The notes beneath the pieces are model-generated. The model was not told the origin of the DNA, did not search any database, and was given only the letters and a program-made list of their open reading frames with translations. Positions 1 to 6,134 of a stretch of 8,098 bases of DNA are shown here, piece by piece; the first letter of the stretch is position 1, and each line of letters begins with the position of its first letter. Made by a program: the position numbers and the translations under genes. This DNA comes from an uncultured Lachnospiraceae bacterium (GTDB lineage: Bacteria > Bacillota > Clostridia > Lachnospirales > Lachnospiraceae): positions 1 to 8,098 of the forward strand of contig CAJUIO010000137.1 of assembly GCA_910586025.1 (NCBI GenBank). Direction: 5' to 3'.

Positions 1-7
1 TACCCTA

Positions 8-20
8 TTCATAGGAAAGA
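8..20 (+). repeat. Solo copy of the repeat end motif
   Basis: The 13-base motif TTCATAGGAAAGA here is identical to bases 176-188. Its reverse complement matches bases 51-63 at 12 positions, differing only at the outermost base (C at 51). The motif therefore occurs three times in the first 190 bases in alternating orientation (+, -, +). This copy lies next to the window edge and could be the right end of another element that begins outside the window. It can also pair with 52-63 to form a stem enclosing about 31 bases. Seen directly; the interpretation as an array is inference. Confidence 0.55.
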
Positions 21-51
21 CCTTGTCGCTGTGAAGTGATAAAGGATATGC

Positions 52-188
52 CTTTCCTATGAAATAAAAACTTTATGCGCACGGATGCACGTGGAAACAT
101 CCGGCGCAGCAAAGTGTCCAAGCCCCTCAAGATTGAGGGGTAGGGGAGTTGACGTGGGCTTGCCCACTTTGTTCTTTCATAGGAAAGA
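52..188. repeat. MITE-like structured palindromic element
   Basis: This is a non-coding element of about 137 bases bounded by perfect 13-base inverted repeats, CTTTCCTATGAAA at 52-64 and TTTCATAGGAAAG at 175-187. Inside are two further hairpins. The first pairs 77-80 and 82-87 with 98-107, with a bulged A at 81. The second pairs 110-116 with 165-171 (CAAAGTG/CACTTTG) and continues through 119-125 with 156-162 around a 2x2 mismatch. A competing hairpin CCCCTCA/TGAGGGG lies at 123-129/134-140. The right end is itself a hairpin, TTCTTTC-ATAG-GAAAGAA at 172-189. Short open frames across it have no ribosome binding site. The shape fits a REP/MITE-type mobile repeat or a structured RNA; copy number in the genome cannot be seen from here. 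Confidence 0.6.
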
Positions 189-266
189 ATGTCCGGCATC
201 TGTTTCAAAAGCGAAAGGAAAGAGTGATTCATACTATTGGTATATAAAACAATATTCTATTAGTGT
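189..266. other. Non-coding spacer between repeat and promoter
   Basis: This is the remainder of the 333-base gene-free left end that is neither repeat nor promoter. It is partly AT-rich, and I see no terminator, RNA gene or ribosome binding site in it. Frames that continue from the downstream regulator through this stretch start inside the repeat and lack a Shine-Dalgarno sequence, so they are not counted as coding. Confidence 0.5.
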
Positions 267-279
267 GAACAGTATGTTC
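267..279. promoter_or_regulatory. Palindromic operator candidate for XRE gene
   Basis: GAACA-GTA-TGTTC is a perfect 5-3-5 inverted repeat. It overlaps the likely -35 region of the promoter that drives the XRE-type regulator. Short palindromes of this size at the promoter are typical operators for dimeric XRE/Cro-like repressors, so autoregulation is a reasonable inference. The arms resemble a Gram-positive LexA (DinR) box, but the GAAC and GTTC half-sites are five bases apart rather than four. Confidence 0.4.
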
Positions 280-305
280 CTTTATGGGAAGCCTTCTGAT
301 ATGAT
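276..305 (+). promoter_or_regulatory. Putative extended -10 promoter of XRE-ABC unit
   Basis: The sequence TGA-TATGAT (297-305) is an extended -10 element, five of six bases from TATAAT and preceded by TGn. The -35 region (TTCCTT around 277-282, 17 bases upstream) is poor, as is often tolerated with an extended -10. Initiation would fall near base 312, giving a leader of about 22 bases that contains the AGGAGG ribosome binding site. Moderate to low certainty. Confidence 0.4.
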
Positions 306-321
306 AATAGAAAAGATGAAC

Positions 322-327
322 AGGAGG
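322..327 (+). promoter_or_regulatory. Ribosome binding site fixing XRE start
   Basis: A perfect AGGAGG lies 6 bases before the ATG at 334. In-frame upstream ATGs (85, 274, 301, 316) have no comparable site, so this decides the start codon. Confidence 0.8.
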
Positions 328-333
328 TTTCTT

Positions 334-1407
334 ATGAAAATTAATCTTGCGGATAACATCCGTGCTTTCAGGAAACAGCGCTCACTCACCCAGGAACAGT
401 TATCCGAGGTGCTGGGCGTGACGGCGGGCGCCGTATATAAATGGGAGGCAAAGTTGTCCGTTCCGGATTTGTCTCTGATTGTGGAGATGGCGGATTTCTT
501 TGACACGTCAGTGGACGTGCTGCTTGGCTATGAAATGCGGGATAATCATCAGGAAGCCGCTGTTGCGCGCCTGAAGCAGTATCTCCATGACAAAGACGGT
601 GAAGGAATTTCCGAAGCGGAAAAATTTCTGAAAAAATATCCAAACAGTTTTGAAATTGTATACAGGAGCGCTGTCCTGTATCAGATCTTTGGCCTGGAAA
701 AGAATGATAAGAGTTATCTTAACCGTGCCCTGGAGCTTTTCCGCCACAGCCTTCTGCTCCTTGCGCAGAATAAGGATCCCAAGATCAGCGAGATGACAAT
801 CTACGGAGAGATGGCCGAGGTTTATATTTCCATGGGTGACGCGCAAAAGGCGGTGGAGCTGTTGAAGAAATATAATGCCAAAGGCGTCTATAACGATATG
901 ATCGGGCTCACCCTGGCCGGTGACTGTGATCGTCCGGAGGATGCGGTTCCTTTTCTGTCCGACGCTCTGATTGGAAATATGGTTTCCATGGTCCGTATCG
1001 TCACCGGCTATTTCCAGATTTTTTATGAGAGAAAGGATTACGGACAGGCGCGGGATATCCTTTTGTGGGAAATCGGCATTCTGTCCGGATTGCGGGAGGA
1101 GGGAAAATATACCTTCCTTGACAAAACCGAAACGGTTTTTTTGGCCTGCTGTGCCTATGCACAGATAAAGACCGGGGACAGAGAAGGGGCGGAGAATTCC
1201 CTGACAGCCGCAAAGGAGCTTGCGGAATGCTTTGACCATGCGCCGAATTATGATGCGGACCAGATACGCTTTATTGTCTGCAGGGAGCCTGCCAGCGCCC
1301 ATGACAATTTGGGGGTTACTGCCATGGATGCCCTGGAGAGGACGGTGTCCGCCATGAACGACGAGGGATTTAGTGCATTGTGGGAGGAGGTAAAATCACA
1401 TGAATAG
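334..1407 (+). CDS. XRE-family regulator with helical TPR-like domain
   Basis: The predicted 357-residue cytoplasmic protein has an N-terminal Cro/C1-type helix-turn-helix (residues about 6-61). The LTQEQLSEVLGVT segment followed by AGAVYKWE is the recognition pattern, and LLGY closes the domain as usual in this family. Residues about 72-357 are almost wholly alpha-helical with TPR-like pairs, for example EAEKFLKKYPNSFEIVYRSA, the helix pair around AEVYISMGDAQKAVELLKKY, and AQIKTGDREGAENSLTAAKE. Such C-terminal repeats bind peptides or partner proteins in related regulators (RRNPP-like families), but no ligand can be named here. The start was chosen by AGGAGG at 322-327; a longer frame runs upstream into the repeat and is not credible. 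The 3' end overlaps the ABC exporter gene by 8 bases, so the two are very probably co-transcribed and translationally coupled. It likely controls that exporter and itself. Confidence 0.9.
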   Translation: MKINLADNIRAFRKQRSLTQEQLSEVLGVTAGAVYKWEAKLSVPDLSLIVEMADFFDTSVDVLLGYEMRDNHQEAAVARLKQYLHDKDGEGISEAEKFLKKYPNSFEIVYRSAVLYQIFGLEKNDKSYLNRALELFRHSLLLLAQNKDPKISEMTIYGEMAEVYISMGDAQKAVELLKKYNAKGVYNDMIGLTLAGDCDRPEDAVPFLSDALIGNMVSMVRIVTGYFQIFYERKDYGQARDILLWEIGILSGLREEGKYTFLDKTETVFLACCAYAQIKTGDREGAENSLTAAKELAECFDHAPNYDADQIRFIVCREPASAHDNLGVTAMDALERTVSAMNDEGFSALWEEVKSHE

Positions 1408-3115
1408 CAAGGTGTTGAAGAGAGAGCTGAGGGCACAGTTCTACCGCAAAAATACAGTTCCTCTTGCCATTGCCTTCTTTGCGGCCCTGGCTCTTGGAAC
1501 AATGAATCTGATTCTGTCCTGGCTGATACAGCAGCTGATTGACACGGCATCCGGGCTTGCGGGAGCTCTCCCGCTTCCGGCTCTTGCCAGGCTCACGTCC
1601 GGCTTCCTGCTCCTTTGCATCCTGTCCATGCTTCTGGATTATGCCTCCGGCCCCCGCTTTATGGAAAGGGCCATGCGGCAGTACAAGGAATTCGCCTTTC
1701 AGAAGCTGATGGAAAAGAACATCTCATCCTTTGGTCAGGAGAGCACGGCAGCCTATCTGTCGTCACTGTCCAACGACGCGTCCAGTATCGAGGCTGATTA
1801 TCTGGAACAGCTGCTGAAGCTGGCGACAAAGGTCATTATGTTTATCGGGGCCCTTGCCATGATGCTGTGGTATTCCCCGCTCCTTACCCTGATCGCCGCA
1901 GTGCTGACCATACTCCCGTTTGCGGCATCCGTCCTGACCGGAAGCAGACTGGAAGCCGCACAGCGAAGAGTGTCAGATCGGAACACGGATTTTACCTCGG
2001 CCCTGAAGGACTGTCTCGGAGGCTTTACGGTGGTAAAAAGCTTCAAGGCGGAGAAGGAGATTTTTGCCCTGTTCGCACAGAGCAACAGAGCTCTGGAGAA
2101 GGAAAAGTTTACCATGAGGCGGATCAAAAAAATTATCGGAATGATCGGTTCAATCGCGGGGATTTTTGCCCAGCTCGGCGTTTTCCTTGCGGGCGCTTAT
2201 CTTGCGCTGGCGGATCGGGGATTAACCCCTGGAGTAGTGATTATGTTTGTGAACCTCATGAATTTTATGATTGAACCCATTGCCGAGCTTCCGGGACTTC
2301 TCGCAAGCCGCAGGGCCGCAACGGGGCTGATCGGCAAGCTGGCGGATGCCCTGGAAAAGAATTCTTCCCCGCAAAACAGCAGGGAGATGGACCGGCTCAA
2401 AACCCGGATCTGTCTTGACCGGGTGTCCTTTGGCTATGGGCCGGAAAAGGAAGTTTTGCATGAGATCTCGGCTGTCTTTGAGGCCGGAGGGGCTTATGCG
2501 GTGGTGGGCGGAAGCGGAAGCGGAAAATCCACGCTGTTAAATCTTCTCATGGGATCCGGCATGGATTACAGCGGTCAGATTCTTTTTGACGATACGGAGC
2601 TCCGGGAGCTTGATTCCGGTTCTCTGTACGGAATGATCTCCATGATCCAGCAGAATGTGTTTGTGTTTCAGGCCTCCATTGAGGACAATATCACCATGTT
2701 CCGCAGCTTTCCGCAGGAGGAAATCAGGCAGGCCATCAGCCACGCCCACCTGAATGAGCTGCTTGCGGATCACGATGGTTCCTATCTGTGCGGCGAAAAC
2801 GGCAAGGGGCTCTCCGGCGGTGAGAGGCAGCGAATTTCCATTGCCCGGAGCCTTCTGAAAAAGTCATCGGTTCTCCTTGCTGACGAGGCAACGGCGGCCC
2901 TGGACGCAAAGACCGCCTGGCAGGTTTCCAACGATATTCTGGATCAGGAGGGGATCCTGCGCATTGTGGTGACTCACACGTTAGAGGAAGCGCTGCTTAG
3001 GCGCTATGACGGCATTTTGGTACTCCGGGACGGACGGATTGAGGAGAGGGGAACCTTCGAGGAGCTGATGGAGAAAAAGGGCTACTTCTATGCGCTGTAT
3101 ACGGTGGCGCAGTAG
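1400..3115 (+). CDS. ABC exporter half-transporter (permease-ATPase fusion)
   Basis: The 571-residue protein fuses an exporter-type transmembrane domain (about six helices, residues about 20-300) to a nucleotide-binding domain (about 335-571). The ATPase motifs are all intact: A-loop Tyr346, Walker A GGSGSGKST at 370-378 with Lys376, Q-loop Gln418, signature LSGGE at 471-475, Walker B ending in Asp495 with catalytic Glu496, D-loop ALD, and H-loop His526. It should therefore work as a homodimer, or as one half of a heterodimer whose partner is not in the window. The family exports lipids, peptides or drugs; the substrate is unknown here, and there is no N-terminal C39 peptidase domain. GGAGGAGG at 1383-1390 lies 9 bases before the ATG, inside the end of the XRE gene. 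The stop is 7 bases from that of the converging lysR gene, and no terminator is visible between them. Confidence 0.93.
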   Translation: MNSKVLKRELRAQFYRKNTVPLAIAFFAALALGTMNLILSWLIQQLIDTASGLAGALPLPALARLTSGFLLLCILSMLLDYASGPRFMERAMRQYKEFAFQKLMEKNISSFGQESTAAYLSSLSNDASSIEADYLEQLLKLATKVIMFIGALAMMLWYSPLLTLIAAVLTILPFAASVLTGSRLEAAQRRVSDRNTDFTSALKDCLGGFTVVKSFKAEKEIFALFAQSNRALEKEKFTMRRIKKIIGMIGSIAGIFAQLGVFLAGAYLALADRGLTPGVVIMFVNLMNFMIEPIAELPGLLASRRAATGLIGKLADALEKNSSPQNSREMDRLKTRICLDRVSFGYGPEKEVLHEISAVFEAGGAYAVVGGSGSGKSTLLNLLMGSGMDYSGQILFDDTELRELDSGSLYGMISMIQQNVFVFQASIEDNITMFRSFPQEEIRQAISHAHLNELLADHDGSYLCGENGKGLSGGERQRISIARSLLKKSSVLLADEATAALDAKTAWQVSNDILDQEGILRIVVTHTLEEALLRRYDGILVLRDGRIEERGTFEELMEKKGYFYALYTVAQ

Positions 3116-3122
3116 ATGTCGG

Positions 3123-4040
3123 CTAGACTCTTGTCTGGTAATATTGTATCAGCTTTTCCATGGAGGAGGACAGGGGTGATCTGGAAGAATAGGCAAACCC
3201 GATCTGTCGCTTTGGCACCTTATGGCCCGGCCTTACCTCCGCGAGAGCTCCCTTTTCCAGATCATCCTTCACGAACTCGCCGATCACGCAGGCGATTCCA
3301 AGTCCGGCTCTGGCAAATTCGATTGCCAGGTCCATATGATTGACCTCGATGATATTGGTAAGCTCGATCTGATGCGCGGCAAGAAAGGAATCCGCATGCT
3401 TCCGGGAAATATTTTCCCTGTCAAGCATGATAAAGGAGGCTTCGTTCAGAAAATCAGGCTCATCAAAGAGATCTCCTCCATATTTGCCGTAAAAGGGGGA
3501 GAGATAGGTATCGGAAGCCACGAAAATATCTTCGATGGTTTTGAGGGGCAGGCAGGTAATCGGGCGGCTCCCGTCATCCTGCAGATGTCCCAGGCCGACC
3601 AGCCCGATATCAATGGCTCCCTCCTGCAGGGCGGCAATCGTGCTGGAGGTGGACTGGCAGGAGATGGAGATCTTGATATTGGGATTTTCCGTGATAAAGG
3701 TTCTAAGAAGCGGCAGAAGCACGTACTTGCAGAGAGTGGTACTGACCCCGATGGACAGACGGCTTACCTTCTGGGATACGAAGGCCCGTATCTGATCCTC
3801 CCCGGCTTTGAGGGATGTAAGCGCCTGTTCCACGTGACGGCAGAGCACCTCACCCTCAGGGGTCAGACAAACGCCCCTGGAGGAGCGGTAAAAGAGCACG
3901 GTATCCAGGCTTTCCTCAAGCCTGGATATGGCTTTGCTCACAGCCGGCTGGGTGATATACAGCTTCTTGGCCGCCACCGAGAAATTCCGGCATCCGGCCA
4001 CTTCATAAAAGATCTGATAGAGATTCAGGTTCTGTTCCAT
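3123..4040 (-). CDS. LysR-type transcriptional regulator
   Basis: The 305-residue protein is of normal length for the family. Residues about 4-62 form the winged helix-turn-helix: FSVAAKKLYITQPAVSKAIS, then RLEESLDTVLF and the wing residues RGVCLTPEG. Residues about 90-300 are the periplasmic-binding-protein-like effector domain, with typical LSIGVSTTL and IDIGLVGLGHL strands. The start ATG at 4040 is preceded at 7 bases by GGGAGG (4048-4053); the ATG at 4058 would add MMGGKR but lies upstream of that site. The gene is divergent from leuC-leuD, with a perfect LysR-type box between them, so its most likely role is activation of leuCD and repression of itself. The effector is unknown; by analogy with other leucine regulators it could be an isopropylmalate or a branched-chain intermediate, which is inference only. 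Confidence 0.93.
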   Translation of the reverse strand: MEQNLNLYQIFYEVAGCRNFSVAAKKLYITQPAVSKAISRLEESLDTVLFYRSSRGVCLTPEGEVLCRHVEQALTSLKAGEDQIRAFVSQKVSRLSIGVSTTLCKYVLLPLLRTFITENPNIKISISCQSTSSTIAALQEGAIDIGLVGLGHLQDDGSRPITCLPLKTIEDIFVASDTYLSPFYGKYGGDLFDEPDFLNEASFIMLDRENISRKHADSFLAAHQIELTNIIEVNHMDLAIEFARAGLGIACVIGEFVKDDLEKGALAEVRPGHKVPKRQIGFAYSSRSPLSSSMEKLIQYYQTRV

Positions 4041-4047
4041 TCTTTTT

Positions 4048-4053
4048 CCTCCC
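4048..4053 (-). promoter_or_regulatory. Ribosome binding site fixing lysR start
   Basis: GGGAGG on the minus strand is 7 bases from the ATG at 4040. This excludes the in-frame ATG at 4058, which lies upstream of it. Confidence 0.75.
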
Positions 4054-4073
4054 ATCATCTATAATTATTCATC

Positions 4074-4102
4074 ATTGTACCGCTTTCTTTCTATAACTTC
4101 AA
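4074..4102 (-). promoter_or_regulatory. Promoter of the lysR-type gene
   Basis: On the minus strand, TTGAAG (4102-4097) and TACAAT (4079-4074) are separated by exactly 17 bases. This is a good sigma-A-type promoter predicting initiation near 4067. The -35 element lies inside the palindromic LysR-type box, so binding of the regulator should block polymerase, giving autorepression. Confidence 0.65.
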
Positions 4103-4107
4103 GTTAT
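4093..4107. promoter_or_regulatory. LysR-type recognition box (T-N11-A palindrome)
   Basis: ATAACTT-C-AAGTTAT is a perfect 7-1-7 palindrome that contains the canonical T-N11-A core of LysR-family sites (T4094, A4106). Its centre (4100) lies about 65 bases upstream of the predicted leuC start point, the standard place for the high-affinity recognition site. A degenerate second T-N11-A site may lie around 4113-4129, about -44, where an activation site is expected. Confidence 0.7.
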
Positions 4108-4129
4108 GATAAATATGAAGAGATACTAT

Positions 4130-4158
4130 TTTTCATTTCCGCCAATCTATGGTAAAAT
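4130..4158 (+). promoter_or_regulatory. Promoter of leuC-leuD
   Basis: TTTTCA (4130-4135), a 17-base spacer and TAAAAT (4153-4158) preceded by TGG form an extended -10 promoter with a weak -35, as expected for an activator-dependent promoter. The predicted start is near 4165, giving a leader of about 43 bases. That is too short for a T-box or a leucine attenuator, and I see neither. Confidence 0.65.
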
Positions 4159-4207
4159 CAGATTCAGTTAGTAAGATTATCAAAAATATGACAGGAGGTA
4201 ACAGACC

Positions 4208-5470
4208 ATGGGAATGACAATGACCCAGAAAATACTGGCGGCGCATGCGGGGCTTGACAAGGTGGAAGCCGGCCAGCTCATCGAGGCGGATCTGGATCTG
4301 GTGCTTGGCAATGATATCACAAGCCCGGTAGCTATCAGGGAAATGGAAAAAATGAAGGTGGACGGCGTTTTTGACAAGGATAAGATCGCCCTCGTTCCCG
4401 ATCATTTTGTCCCGAACAAGGATATCAAATCGGCGGAGCACTGTAAATGCGTGAGAGAGTTTGCATACCGCAACGAGATCACCAACTATTTCGAGGTAGG
4501 AGAAATGGGGATCGAGCATGCGCTTCTTCCGGAAAAGGGACTGACAGTTGCAGGAGACGTGATTATCGGAGCCGATTCCCATACCTGCACCTACGGAGCC
4601 CTCGGCGCGTTTTCCACCGGGGTTGGCAGCACGGACATGGCGGCGGGAATGGCTACCGGAAAGGCGTGGTTCAAGGTGCCCGGAGCCATTAAATTCATTC
4701 TCACGGGAAAACCCGCAAAGTGGGTCAGCGGCAAGGACGTGATTCTCCACATCATCGGCATGATCGGCGTGGACGGAGCCCTGTACAAATCCATGGAATT
4801 TACCGGGGACGGCATCAAAAACCTTACCATGGACGACCGCTTTACCATTGCCAACATGGCTATCGAGGCGGGCGGAAAGAACGGAATTTTCCCGGTGGAT
4901 GATGCGGCCATCGCCTATATGAAGGAGCATTCCAAAAAGACCTGCAAGATCTATGAGGCGGATGAGGATGCGGTCTATGATGCGGAATATACCATAGATC
5001 TTTCCACCCTTCGTCCCACCATCGCTTTTCCTCATCTTCCGGAAAACACCAGAACCATTGACGAGATCACGGAGGATATCAGGATCGACCAGGTTGTGAT
5101 CGGCTCCTGTACCAACGGACGGATTGACGACATGCGCATTGCGGCCGAGGTGTTAAAGGGAAGACATGTGGCAAAGGGAATCCGCTGTATCGTGATACCG
5201 GCCACTCAGGCAATCTACATGCAGGCCATGGAGGAAGGACTTCTGAAGATTTTTATCGAGGCCGGAGCAGTGGTGAGCACGCCCACCTGCGGTCCCTGCC
5301 TTGGAGGCTATATGGGAATTCTCGCCCAGGGCGAGAGATGCGTTTCCACCACAAACCGCAACTTTGTGGGACGTATGGGGCATGTGGATTCTGAAATTTA
5401 TCTTGCAAGCCCCGCCGTGGCGGCTGCAAGCGCCGTCACCGGAAAGATTTCCTGTCCCTGTCAGCTGTAA
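4208..5470 (+). CDS. leuC: 3-isopropylmalate dehydratase large subunit (archaeal-type)
   Basis: This is the large subunit of the aconitase-superfamily enzyme that isomerises 2-isopropylmalate to 3-isopropylmalate in leucine synthesis, acting in the cytosol with LeuD. The 420-residue length fits the shorter archaeal-type LeuC/homoaconitase class rather than the roughly 470-residue enterobacterial type. The three [4Fe-4S] ligands are visible as Cys301 in IGSCTNGR and Cys361 and Cys364 in TPTCGPCLGG. The GADSHTCTYGA active-site block is at 121-131. AGGAGG at 4193-4198 is 9 bases before the ATG. The gene is followed at 43 bases by leuD and preceded by a divergent LysR-type regulator. The related homoaconitase, citramalate-type and dimethylmalate dehydratases are close paralogues, so substrate identity is likely but not proven. 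Confidence 0.92.
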   Translation: MGMTMTQKILAAHAGLDKVEAGQLIEADLDLVLGNDITSPVAIREMEKMKVDGVFDKDKIALVPDHFVPNKDIKSAEHCKCVREFAYRNEITNYFEVGEMGIEHALLPEKGLTVAGDVIIGADSHTCTYGALGAFSTGVGSTDMAAGMATGKAWFKVPGAIKFILTGKPAKWVSGKDVILHIIGMIGVDGALYKSMEFTGDGIKNLTMDDRFTIANMAIEAGGKNGIFPVDDAAIAYMKEHSKKTCKIYEADEDAVYDAEYTIDLSTLRPTIAFPHLPENTRTIDEITEDIRIDQVVIGSCTNGRIDDMRIAAEVLKGRHVAKGIRCIVIPATQAIYMQAMEEGLLKIFIEAGAVVSTPTCGPCLGGYMGILAQGERCVSTTNRNFVGRMGHVDSEIYLASPAVAAASAVTGKISCPCQL

Positions 5471-5513
5471 TGAGACGGACGATTAAATTGAGAATAGAAA
5501 GGAAAGCGCAATC

Positions 5514-6002
5514 ATGAAAGCAGCAAAAGGAATTGTTTTTAAATATGGCGACAACGTGGATACGGATGTGATTATTCCCGCAAGATACCTGAACTCCTCG
5601 GATCCTGCGGAGCTTGCAGCCCATTGTATGGAGGATATCGACAAGGACTTCATAAAGAACGTGAAGGAGGGGGATATTATTGTGGCCGACAAGAATTTCG
5701 GCTGCGGCTCCTCGAGAGAGCACGCTCCCATTGCCATCAAGGCGGCAGGCGTAAGCTGCGTAATCGCAGAGACCTTTGCCAGAATCTTTTACCGGAACGC
5801 CATCAATATCGGACTTCCCATCATTGAGTGTCCCGAGGCTTCCAGGGGAATTGAGGCGGGAGATGAGGTGGAGGTTGATTTCGATTCCGGCAGGATCAGA
5901 AACCTCACAAAGGGAACGGAATTTAAGGGACAGGCCTTCCCTGAATTCATGCAGAAAATCATTGATGCCCAGGGGCTGGTAAATTATATTAATCAGAAAT
6001 AG
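5514..6002 (+). CDS. leuD: 3-isopropylmalate dehydratase small subunit
   Basis: The 162-residue swivelling-domain subunit pairs with LeuC to complete the active site. Diagnostic features are YGDNVDTDVIIPARYL near the N-terminus, the GCGSSREHAP block at residues 63-72 (with the substrate-contacting Ser-Ser-Arg-Glu-His), and FARIFYRNAINIGLP. The substrate-selecting loop after Arg24 reads YLNSSD (residues 25-30); in archaeal-type enzymes this loop separates isopropylmalate from homoaconitate and related substrates, and YLNSS alone does not settle the question. The start has AAAGGA at 5498-5503, 10 bases upstream. It is almost certainly co-transcribed with leuC. No leuB follows, and no clear terminator is seen after the stop. 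Confidence 0.92.
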   Translation: MKAAKGIVFKYGDNVDTDVIIPARYLNSSDPAELAAHCMEDIDKDFIKNVKEGDIIVADKNFGCGSSREHAPIAIKAAGVSCVIAETFARIFYRNAINIGLPIIECPEASRGIEAGDEVEVDFDSGRIRNLTKGTEFKGQAFPEFMQKIIDAQGLVNYINQK

Positions 6003-6011
6003 GGATTAGTA

Positions 6012-6041
6012 TTGTCAACCTGCCAAAATGTATGCTAAAAT
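6012..6041 (+). promoter_or_regulatory. Extended -10 promoter before membrane protein gene
   Basis: TTGTCA (6012-6017), an 18-base spacer and TAAAAT (6036-6041) preceded by TGC form a good extended -10 promoter. It begins only 10 bases after the leuD stop. The -10 lies within a small palindrome TGCTA-AAA-TAGCA (6033-6045). The gene downstream can thus be expressed independently of leuCD, although readthrough remains possible. Confidence 0.6.
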
Positions 6042-6060
6042 AGCAAAGGTATTCACAGGA

Positions 6061-6095
6061 TAGACACATTTTTCTGTTAAATTATAGATTGTGTC
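6061..6095 (+). promoter_or_regulatory. Inverted repeat over a second possible promoter
   Basis: GACACA (6063-6068) and TGTGTC (6090-6095) form a perfect 6-base inverted repeat separated by 21 bases. Between and around the arms, TAGACA (6061-6066) and TATAGA (6083-6088), 16 bases apart, could be a second, weaker promoter. The repeat could be an operator or a weak hairpin in the leader of the upstream promoter. Confidence 0.3.
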
Positions 6096-6134
6096 AGTGA
6101 AAAAAATGCTTGATAGCGAGGAGGAGCTTTACAA

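Noticed and set aside
5..232. Minus-strand open frame of 75 codons
   Set aside because: It lies across the palindromic repeat, has no ribosome binding site, and its sequence is simply the translation of the hairpins.
266..280. LexA (SOS) box upstream of the XRE gene
   Set aside because: The half-sites GAAC and GTTC are five bases apart; the Gram-positive LexA box needs four. It is kept only as a general operator candidate.
85..333. N-terminal extension of the XRE regulator from ATGs at 85, 274, 301 or 316
   Set aside because: The frame is open but runs through the repeat element, none of these ATGs has a ribosome binding site, and AGGAGG sits exactly before the ATG at 334, where the normal helix-turn-helix N-terminus begins.
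508..1302. Minus-strand open frame of 264 codons
   Set aside because: It is antisense to the XRE gene, which has the helix-turn-helix motif and the ribosome binding site.
3116..3150. Small hairpin AGAC-TCTT-GTCT as a terminator between the convergent genes
   Set aside because: The stem is only four base pairs and no T-run follows on either strand.
3222..4064. Plus-strand open frame of 280 codons
   Set aside because: It is the antisense shadow of the LysR-type gene, which has clear family motifs and a good start site on the minus strand.
4159..4207. T-box riboswitch or leucine leader peptide before leuC
   Set aside because: The predicted leader is about 43 bases long, with no T-box sequence, no leucine-rich short ORF and no terminator hairpin.
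4133..5035. Minus-strand open frame of 300 codons
   Set aside because: It is antisense to leuC, has no recognisable domain, and leuC is unambiguous.
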